NCBI GenBank assembly: GCA_045639045.1
Contig: JAZUCI010000003.1
Location: 1-37,658, forward strand
Source of the DNA: SIG402 sp045639045
Lineage (GTDB): Bacteria; Bacillota; Clostridia; Christensenellales; Borkfalkiaceae
Direction of reading: 5' to 3'
DNA: 37,658 bases
Position 1 is the stretch's first letter, and the number at the start of each line of letters is the position of its first letter. Shown piece after piece: positions 29,014-36,039 of this stretch. The position numbers were made by a program, and so were the translations under genes. Under the pieces are notes generated by a model. It worked only from the letters and a program-made list of their open reading frames with translations, had not been told where the DNA came from and searched no databases.

Positions 29014-30924
29014 ATGAACGAACTGAATTTTTTAACCTTCGACGCCGTCGTGGTTGGCACGGGCGCGGCGGGATATAACGCCGCTTGCAGGCTACGCGAA
29101 CTAAACAAAAACGTTGCCATCGTTACCGAGGGGGTGCTTACGGGTACTTCGCGGAATACGGGTAGCGATAAACAAACCTATTACAAGTTAGGGCTTTCGG
29201 GCGATTCCCCCGATAGCGTTAGAAAAATGGCGGAAAACCTGTTTGCAGGGGGTAGCGTGGACGGAGATAACGCGTTAATTGAAGCGGCGCTTTCCACCCG
29301 CTCCTTTATGAACCTTTGCGAATTGGGCGTTCCCTTCCCCGTAAACCGTTACGGGGAATACGTGGGCTATAAAACCGACCACGATCCCTTTGAACGCGCC
29401 ACGTCCGCGGGGCCTTTGACTTCTAAATTTATGACCGAAGCCTTGCAAAAGAACGCCGAACGGCTACACGTACCCGTTTTCGACGCGCTTCTTGCGGTAG
29501 AGGTATTGAAGGATGAAGCGGGTGAGGTTTGCGGGCTTTTATGCTTAAATACCGCAAACGGTGAATTTTGCGCGTTCCGTACCCCCAACGTGATTTTGTG
29601 TACGGGTGGGCCTGCGGGTATTTACGCGGATAGCGTGTTCCCCGCTTGCCATACGGGAACCACTTCCCTTGCCTTAAACGCGGGCGCAAGCTTACAAAAT
29701 ATGACCGAGTGGCAGTACGGACTCGCTTCCATTAGCCCCCGTTGGAACGTTTCGGGCACCTATATGCAAGTTCTGCCCCGCTTCGTTTCGGTGGATGCGG
29801 AAGGCAACGAATACGAATTTTTAAGCGAATACTTTACCGATTGTTACGAAGCGCTTTCCAACGTGTTTTTGAAGGGATATCAATGGCCCTTTGATAGCCG
29901 CAAGGTGTTAAGCGGATCTTCGGTGGTGGACTTACTCGTATACCGCGAATGCGTGATGAAAGGGCGCAAGGTATACCTGGATTTCACCCAAAACCCCTTT
30001 GGTCTTGCCGAAATTGATTTTACCCGTTTAAGCGAAGAAGCGTATACCTATTTATATAAAGCGGAAGCGTGCTTCGGTACGCCCATTGAACGCTTACTGA
30101 AAATGAACGCCCCCGCCGTGGATTTATACAAAGGCAAGGGATTAGATATTACCAAGGAATACTTGGAAATTGCCCTTTGCGCGCAACATAACAACGGCGG
30201 TATTGCGGTAGACCTTTGGTGGCAAACCAAAATTAAGGGCTTGTTTGCAGCGGGCGAATGTGCAGGCACGCACGGGGTTTCCCGCCCGGGCGGAAGCGCG
30301 CTAAACGCGGGGCAAGTGGGTTCTTTACGCGCGGCGCAATACGTTGCGGCAAGCAAACGCGCGCCTGTTAGCGAAAGCGCGTTTATCCACACCTTGGAAG
30401 GCGCTTTAACGAAGAATCAAGCCTTTGTGGAACAATCCCTGCAAGCAAAAACCCCCGCAAACGAAAGTTTGCAAAAGGCGATGCGCCGTATGAGTGATAA
30501 GGGGGGCGCCATCCGTGAAGTTTCCGCGATGAAAGAAGGGATTTTGGAAACGGCAAACGACCTTCGTAACCTATCTATCATTGCGGGCGCGCAAAAGGAA
30601 ACCTTACAATTTGCCTACAAATTAAAGGATGCGCTTACCGTTCAGTACGCCACCCTAACCGCCTTTTTGGACTTTGCCGAGCAAGGAAAAGGCACGCGCG
30701 GTTCCGCCCTTTACGGGGATAGAAACGGGGATTTGCGCGAAGGGTTAAACGAAATTTTCCGCTTTAAGCTTGGCGGTGGCGAAACCTATCAAAAGGTGCA
30801 AGAAGTATCCTTTGACGGGGAAAAATGTTCGGTTTCTTGGCGGGAGGTTCGCCCCCTACCCGAAGGCGGAGACTTTTTTGAAAACGTTTGGAGAAGATAC
30901 CGCGAGGACGGAAATATTTACTAA
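29014..30924 (+). CDS. Fumarate-reductase-like FAD-dependent oxidoreductase
   Basis: A 636-residue flavoprotein of the succinate dehydrogenase/fumarate reductase/aspartate oxidase family. The FAD-binding motif is VVGTGAAG (13-20). SRNTGSDKQTYYK is the isoalloxazine-contact region, HNNGGIAVD keeps a catalytic-region His, and GLFAAGECAGTHGVSRPGGSALNAGQ is the family's closing motif, whose Arg matches the proton-relay Arg of fumarate reductase. The dicarboxylate HPT motif is absent: WQYGLASISP stands there, so the acceptor is probably not fumarate. The C-terminal helical domain is kept. It starts 12 bases after the SDR gene with only a weak GGTG site. A strong terminator closes the operon. Confidence 0.87.
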   Translation: MNELNFLTFDAVVVGTGAAGYNAACRLRELNKNVAIVTEGVLTGTSRNTGSDKQTYYKLGLSGDSPDSVRKMAENLFAGGSVDGDNALIEAALSTRSFMNLCELGVPFPVNRYGEYVGYKTDHDPFERATSAGPLTSKFMTEALQKNAERLHVPVFDALLAVEVLKDEAGEVCGLLCLNTANGEFCAFRTPNVILCTGGPAGIYADSVFPACHTGTTSLALNAGASLQNMTEWQYGLASISPRWNVSGTYMQVLPRFVSVDAEGNEYEFLSEYFTDCYEALSNVFLKGYQWPFDSRKVLSGSSVVDLLVYRECVMKGRKVYLDFTQNPFGLAEIDFTRLSEEAYTYLYKAEACFGTPIERLLKMNAPAVDLYKGKGLDITKEYLEIALCAQHNNGGIAVDLWWQTKIKGLFAAGECAGTHGVSRPGGSALNAGQVGSLRAAQYVAASKRAPVSESAFIHTLEGALTKNQAFVEQSLQAKTPANESLQKAMRRMSDKGGAIREVSAMKEGILETANDLRNLSIIAGAQKETLQFAYKLKDALTVQYATLTAFLDFAEQGKGTRGSALYGDRNGDLREGLNEIFRFKLGGGETYQKVQEVSFDGEKCSVSWREVRPLPEGGDFFENVWRRYREDGNIY

Positions 30925-30941
30925 GCCTAAAAAACGACCAT

Positions 30942-30979
30942 AAAAAAGAGCAATCACGCATCTGTGATTGCTCTTTTTT
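30942..30979. terminator. Bidirectional terminator between the redox operon and the GH5-like genes
   Basis: A 16-bp perfect stem, A-run then GAGCAATCAC (30942-30957) against GTGATTGCTC then T-run (30964-30979). Serves both converging operons. Confidence 0.93.
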
Positions 30980-30984
30980 GTAGG

Positions 30985-33387
30985 TTAAAACGCTCCGTAT
31001 TTCTTTTCCAGCCGCTTATTATACGCTTGCAAGCTGCTTAGCGCCGCTAAGCCCTTGCCGTTGCCCTCGTGCCAGCTGTATTCGGAAATCCCCGCGCCGT
31101 TTTGCGCAAAATAATAATATTCTTCTTCGGTTAATTCGGAAAGTTCCTTTCCTTCGGGATTTAGCTCGCTATAATCCTTTTCCTGTATGGTAATTAGGGG
31201 ATCGTAATTCCATAATAAGGTTACGGGCATACCCGTATCTAAGGCGGCTTGCCCGATTGCGTCGTAAACCGCGCGTTGGCGTTCTATTCGCATTTCCTTC
31301 GTATCCCCTGGCAGGAAGGCTTGTCCGTTTTTAATGCCGCACTCCCCTACGTACGCCGCCATGGGGATTCCCTTGCGCGCGGAAACCTCTGCCGTGGCGC
31401 TGATAAGAAGGCTGAATTGCTCCTTCCACGTTAAATCCTCACGGTCCTTTAGGTATCCGCCCGAAAGAACCACCGATTCGGGGCTAAGCTTATCCGTATA
31501 TCCCCCGTAGATATGCCCCGAAACACCGTTTACGGCGCCGCCGTTTAATAGCTCTAACGCCAAAAGGTGCTGGGCGTAGGTATCCTTCCCCCAACTGTTT
31601 TTATTTAGATAGGTTGTATACTGCCCTGCGCGGAGCATCGCATCACCCGTCATAATCACGCGGTCGTAATCGTCCAGCTCGGCAACCAGGTTTGCCCAGC
31701 GCGCTATCCCGTCCGCATAAATTTGGGTATCAATTCTACCAACGGCGGGGGTCCATTCCTCCCAGTTTGGCAAATCAATATCCAAATTGCTTTCGTTTCC
31801 AAATTCCCACGCTAAAATTGCAGGATGGTTTTGGTACCGCTGTACCGTTTCGACAGTAATTTTATTTAACAGCTGAACGCTTTTACTGTTTTCATCCGTC
31901 CACGCCTGGTTAAAACTTTCCCCGTAATATTCCATCATCCAAGTAAAGTTCCAAAACAATGCGGGGATAAGTAGCATATCCATTCGTGCGGCTTCATCCA
32001 ATAGCTTATCTAATACCGCGTAATAGGTTTCTTCCTTATCAAAATAGTAATTGATATCCCCGTGGATATACTTTCCGCGGTTAAAACGAATTACACGCAC
32101 ACCGTAATCCTTTAGGGTGGCAAGGGAGGCTTGAACGGTAGTCCACGGATTTCCGTACCCTTTGGTTGCCACTAAGCTGGTAAACAAGGTGTAATAGTTT
32201 ACACCCACCGTATGAACGGGTTTACCGCCATAAATCATTTCCCCGTTTGCGTTTGCCTTTGCGCCCCCAACCGTTAGGTTGGTTTTTACTTCTTCCACGG
32301 TAAATTTACCGGGCACAAAAACAATATCGTACATTTCTGAAGAAAGCCCGGCGGGGGTAATATCGTACTCGCCCGCAATTATCGTATCATACGGATATTC
32401 AAACGTTAGATTACCCGTGCAATTTTCTAAGCTTTCCCCCATTTGCAAGATGTACGTTTCTTCCTGAAACGCGTACGAAACTTCTGCCGTGGGATGCATC
32501 TGCTTAACGATATACTGCGTACGGCTTAAATCCCCCGCGGTAACGAACACCTGCCCCTTGCCGATGGTAATGGTTGCGGTAAGCGAAAGCGCTTTGTACC
32601 CTTCCGCCGTAATAATTACGCGTGCCGTTTTTCGTTCGGCGGGCTTGCTTGCCGTGTTCGTAAAGTATTTTGCGGTTGCAAATTCGGGAACGTTTTGCGC
32701 AAGCAAGGTGTGTACCGTTCCGTCGAACGGGAAGGTGGCATCTTCAAAGATAATCCCTTCGAATTCCTTTAGCGAAGTATCATCTTCGGAGGGGATTTCG
32801 GGTGCTTTTTCTATGGTTAAAGTTGCGGTTAGCGAATGCGTATAGCGTGAAGTACCTATTTTACGCATTTGCGCGATTACGGTGTACTTACCCACCGCAA
32901 TTTTTCCGTTGTTCGTATATTTTACCTCGTAACCATCGGGTAAGTTTTCTACGGATAAGGAATGTTCGTTGCCATCGTAAATTACGGTTTTATCCGCAAA
33001 AACGACCGCCGCAAGCGGATCCACCGAAACGGACGGACTGGGAATTACCGTAGGCTTTACCGTAGGAATTACCGTGGGTGCCACCGTAGGCATTATGCTA
33101 GGTGTTACCGTAGGTAACACACTGGGAATTACCGAAGGAATAACACTAGGAATAATACTAGGTTCCACAGTGGGAATTACCGAAGGTACAATGCTGGGTG
33201 TTACACTGGGCTCTACACTAGGAACAATGCTAGGCTCTACGCTAGGCGTTACACTGACGGCTGTGGTAGGAAGCGTTGGGCTTTGGGAAGCAGCAGGCGG
33301 TTTATTTTGCTGACTGCCACCACTTCGGCATCCCGAAAAGAAAACAGCAATCGCCATTACTAAACATATGAAAAGCAATTTTTTCAT
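30985..33387 (-). CDS. GH5-like glycoside hydrolase lipoprotein, copy 3 of a tandem set
   Basis: An 800-residue cell-surface enzyme. A lipoprotein signal ends FFSGC with the lipidated Cys20. Residues about 45-120 are a Pro-Ser/Thr-Val linker in four-residue steps. Two to three MBG/YDG-type beta modules follow (about 125-365; KTVIYDGNEHS and EGYKALSLTATITI). The catalytic barrel (about 370-800) has VHTVGVNYY, VRVIRFN, the acid/base in AWEFGNE (Glu532), HIYGG (His625), the nucleophile in YVGECG (Glu682) and LLWNYD (Trp726), the clan-A pattern of GH5-type mannanases and cellulases. GGGAG precedes the ATG. Last of three paralogues in a row, 33 bases behind copy 2. The substrate is not readable; nearby mannan genes suggest beta-mannan. 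Confidence 0.85.
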   Translation of the reverse strand: MKKLLFICLVMAIAVFFSGCRSGGSQQNKPPAASQSPTLPTTAVSVTPSVEPSIVPSVEPSVTPSIVPSVIPTVEPSIIPSVIPSVIPSVLPTVTPSIMPTVAPTVIPTVKPTVIPSPSVSVDPLAAVVFADKTVIYDGNEHSLSVENLPDGYEVKYTNNGKIAVGKYTVIAQMRKIGTSRYTHSLTATLTIEKAPEIPSEDDTSLKEFEGIIFEDATFPFDGTVHTLLAQNVPEFATAKYFTNTASKPAERKTARVIITAEGYKALSLTATITIGKGQVFVTAGDLSRTQYIVKQMHPTAEVSYAFQEETYILQMGESLENCTGNLTFEYPYDTIIAGEYDITPAGLSSEMYDIVFVPGKFTVEEVKTNLTVGGAKANANGEMIYGGKPVHTVGVNYYTLFTSLVATKGYGNPWTTVQASLATLKDYGVRVIRFNRGKYIHGDINYYFDKEETYYAVLDKLLDEAARMDMLLIPALFWNFTWMMEYYGESFNQAWTDENSKSVQLLNKITVETVQRYQNHPAILAWEFGNESNLDIDLPNWEEWTPAVGRIDTQIYADGIARWANLVAELDDYDRVIMTGDAMLRAGQYTTYLNKNSWGKDTYAQHLLALELLNGGAVNGVSGHIYGGYTDKLSPESVVLSGGYLKDREDLTWKEQFSLLISATAEVSARKGIPMAAYVGECGIKNGQAFLPGDTKEMRIERQRAVYDAIGQAALDTGMPVTLLWNYDPLITIQEKDYSELNPEGKELSELTEEEYYYFAQNGAGISEYSWHEGNGKGLAALSSLQAYNKRLEKKYGAF
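33030..33250. repeat. 12-base periodic repeat encoding a P-S/T-V linker
   Basis: Degenerate 12-base units (read as PSVx-type tetrapeptides on the minus strand) cover about 75 codons of copy 3. Units vary more than in the copy 2 array, so this array looks older or smaller. Confidence 0.8.
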
Positions 33388-33420
33388 TTTCCGTTTCTCC
33401 CGTTTTAACTAGGATGCAAA

Positions 33421-36018
33421 TTAGAAGGAACCGTACTTAATTCTTAATTTTTCGTTATATTCTTGAATACTTGCCAATGCGGCTTGCCCTTTATCGTATT
33501 TCTCGTTCCAACTCCATTCTATCCCCGTACCGTTGCCGTGTTGGGCGAACTTTTGATAATCGGATAGATATTCCTTCTGCATTACCCCTAAATCCATCCC
33601 TTCGGGGTTTAATTCCTCGTAAGAGCCTTGCTTAAGTACGATGTTAGGATCGTAGTTCCAAATTAGGGCAACGGGCATACCCGTAGATAAGGTTGCTTCC
33701 CCAATCGCATCGTATACCGCGCGTTGACGGTCCATACGGTCCTGACGGCTATCCCCGGGCAAGAACGCTTGGCCGTTAGCAACCCCGCACTCCCCAACGT
33801 ACGCCGCCATAGGCATTTCTTTTACCCTTGCCACTTCCGCCGTGGCTTGCAAGGTAAGAAGGAAGCGGTCTTCCCAAGTTAAATCATCGCGGTCTTTTAG
33901 GTATTTCCCGGGCAGGGCTACGGATTGCGGGGTACTTAAATCCGAGTATCCCCCGTAAATGTGCACCGAAACGCCGTTAATTTTATCAGGGTTAAACATT
34001 TCCAAGCCCAAAACGTGTTGCGCGTAGGTATCGGGGCCCCAGCTGCTTTTGTTTAGATAGGTGGAATACTGCCCGTTTCTTAATTGCGCGTCCCCCGTCA
34101 TAATCATACGGTCGTAGGCATCGTACTCCAGCACCCAGTTAGACCAGCGCGCCATACCGTCCGAATAAATTTGGGTGTCAATTCTACCCACGCTTGCGGT
34201 GTGATCCTTCCAGTTAGGAAGGTCTACACCCAAATTGTTTTCGTTACCGAATTCCCACGAAAGAACTGCGGGATGGTGTTGATAACGGGCAATCATTTCC
34301 CCCGTCACCTTTTTAATTAGTTGCATGGTTTGACTGTTTTCATCCGACCACGCGTCGTTGAACATTTCTTCGTAATAGTTTAATATCCAAGTATCGTTCC
34401 AGAAAAACGAGGGGATTAGCAAAATATCGTTCCGCGCGGCTTCATCCATTACCTTATCCAATACGGAATAATAGGTTTCCTCTTGACCAAAATAATATTT
34501 TACCGCTTCTTCCTTGGTAAACACGCCACAATTAAAGCGGATTACGCGCACGCCGTTATCCCTTAAAGTGGTAAGTCCTTCCGAAACCTTCTTCCACGGG
34601 CCTGATACACCGCCCGTAATAAGCAAGGAATTAAACAAGCTGTAATAGTTTACGCCCACCGTGTGGATGGGTTTGCCGTTATAAATTATTTCTCCCTTTT
34701 CATTTGCCGTTGCGCCCCCAACTATTAGGTTGGTTTTTACTTCTTCCACGGTAAAGGTTCCGGGAACGTAGATTACGTCGTACATTTCGGAAGAATAGCC
34801 CGAAGGCAAAATATCGTATTCGCCCGCGATACGGGTTTCGTGGGGATATTCAAAGGCAAGTTGACCCGTGCAGTTTGCAATTTGCGCGCCTTCTTGCAGA
34901 ACAAACGAACCTTCCTTAAACCCGTAGGTAATCACCGCCGTGGGGGTTAAGGGTTTTACCACGAATTGCGTACGGGATAAATCCCCCGCGGTTACGAACA
35001 TTTGCCCTTTCCCAATGGAAATGGTTGCGGTAAGGGTAAGCGCTTTGTACCCTTCCGCCGTGATTAGCACGCGCGCCGTACGGCTTTCCAAGGGTTGGCT
35101 TGCCGTGTTCGTAAAATATTTTGCGGTTGCAAATTCGGGTACGTTTTGCGCAAGTAGGGTATGCACGGTACCGTCGCAAGGGAAGGTGGTATCTTCAAAG
35201 ATAATCCCTTCGAATTCCTTTAGCGTGGGATCTTCTGCGGGGGGAACTTCGGGGGCTTTTTCTATCGTTAAAACGGCGGTTAGCGAGTGCGTATAGCGGG
35301 CAGTACCCTTTTTACGCATTTGCGCAATTACGGTGTGCTTACCCACCGTGATTTTACCGTTGTTAGTATACTTTACCTCGTAATCCTCGGGTAAATTTTC
35401 TACGTATAAGAAGTGTTCGTTGCCATCGTAAATTACGGTTTTATCCGTAAAGGTTACCGAAGCAAGCGGATCAACCGAAGGAATTACGGTGGGTTGTACC
35501 GAAGGCGCAACGCTGGGAATTACCGAAGGTACAACGCTAGGCGCTACCGAAGGTATAACGCTGGGAATTACCGAAGGTATAACGCTAGGCTCTACCGAAG
35601 GTATAACGCTAGGCTCTACCGAAGGTACAACGCTGGGAATTACCGAGGGTACAACGCTAGGCTCTACCGAAGGTACAACGCTAGGAATTACCGAGGGTAC
35701 AACGCTAGGCTCTACCGAAGGTACAACGCTGGGAACTACCGAAGGTATAACGCTAGGCTCTACCGAAGGTACAACGCTGGGTTTTACCGTAGGCGTAGGC
35801 GATGCCGTGGGTTTTACCGTGGGCGTAGGTTGAGCCGTGGGTTTTACCGTAGGCGTAGGCGATATCGTAGGCGATACCGTGGGCGTAGGCGCCGCGGTGG
35901 GCGTTACCGTAGCCGTAGGCGAAAGGCTGGGTACGGGAATTTGCCCAAAGGTTAAGCCGCACCCCGCCGAGCACAACGCTATCGCTATTAAAACGCTAAT
36001 ACATAGCAGTCTTTTCAC
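33421..36018 (-). CDS. GH5-like glycoside hydrolase lipoprotein, copy 2, long PSV linker
   Basis: An 865-residue paralogue of the copy 3 enzyme, with the same plan. Lipobox CSAGC with Cys20. The linker (residues about 30-180) has two kinds of repeat: first PTPTVKPT-type eight-residue units, then about 25 PSV-plus-one units. MBG modules follow at about 185-425, beginning TFTDKTVIYDGN. The barrel has the acid/base Glu593 (WEFGNE), His686 (HIYGG) and the nucleophile Glu743 (YVGECG), all kept. The 65-residue size difference from copy 3 lies almost wholly in the linker. The start is GTG, supported by AAGGAG seven bases upstream. Separated by 21 bases from copy 1. Activity is likely the same type, perhaps with a different reach from the cell. 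Confidence 0.86.
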   Translation of the reverse strand: MKRLLCISVLIAIALCSAGCGLTFGQIPVPSLSPTATVTPTAAPTPTVSPTISPTPTVKPTAQPTPTVKPTASPTPTVKPSVVPSVEPSVIPSVVPSVVPSVEPSVVPSVIPSVVPSVEPSVVPSVIPSVVPSVEPSVIPSVEPSVIPSVIPSVIPSVAPSVVPSVIPSVAPSVQPTVIPSVDPLASVTFTDKTVIYDGNEHFLYVENLPEDYEVKYTNNGKITVGKHTVIAQMRKKGTARYTHSLTAVLTIEKAPEVPPAEDPTLKEFEGIIFEDTTFPCDGTVHTLLAQNVPEFATAKYFTNTASQPLESRTARVLITAEGYKALTLTATISIGKGQMFVTAGDLSRTQFVVKPLTPTAVITYGFKEGSFVLQEGAQIANCTGQLAFEYPHETRIAGEYDILPSGYSSEMYDVIYVPGTFTVEEVKTNLIVGGATANEKGEIIYNGKPIHTVGVNYYSLFNSLLITGGVSGPWKKVSEGLTTLRDNGVRVIRFNCGVFTKEEAVKYYFGQEETYYSVLDKVMDEAARNDILLIPSFFWNDTWILNYYEEMFNDAWSDENSQTMQLIKKVTGEMIARYQHHPAVLSWEFGNENNLGVDLPNWKDHTASVGRIDTQIYSDGMARWSNWVLEYDAYDRMIMTGDAQLRNGQYSTYLNKSSWGPDTYAQHVLGLEMFNPDKINGVSVHIYGGYSDLSTPQSVALPGKYLKDRDDLTWEDRFLLTLQATAEVARVKEMPMAAYVGECGVANGQAFLPGDSRQDRMDRQRAVYDAIGEATLSTGMPVALIWNYDPNIVLKQGSYEELNPEGMDLGVMQKEYLSDYQKFAQHGNGTGIEWSWNEKYDKGQAALASIQEYNEKLRIKYGSF
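35485..35800. repeat. 24-base tandem repeat array (two PSV-type tetrapeptides per unit)
   Basis: Near-identical 24-base units built from two 12-base halves, of the type ACCGAAGGTATAACGCTAGG plus four variable bases, run through the copy 2 gene. Unit-to-unit identity is high even at silent positions, which points to recent expansion by slippage or unequal exchange. It keeps the reading frame because each unit is a multiple of three. Confidence 0.9.
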
Positions 36019-36039
36019 AGTTTTTCTCCTTACCGACCG

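Noticed and set aside
27054..30924. Bile-acid 7-dehydroxylation (bai) operon
   Set aside because: Only the old-yellow-enzyme, SDR and flavoprotein types are shared; no CoA ligase, CoA transferase or dehydratase is present, and the flavoprotein is of another family.
35413..35955. Open frames on the plus strand of the repeat array, reading as RRYNAGNY-type and TEGITLGS-type repeats
   Set aside because: They are by-products of the 24-base repeat in the real minus-strand gene: no stop can arise in a stop-free unit. They lack ribosome sites and any known domain.
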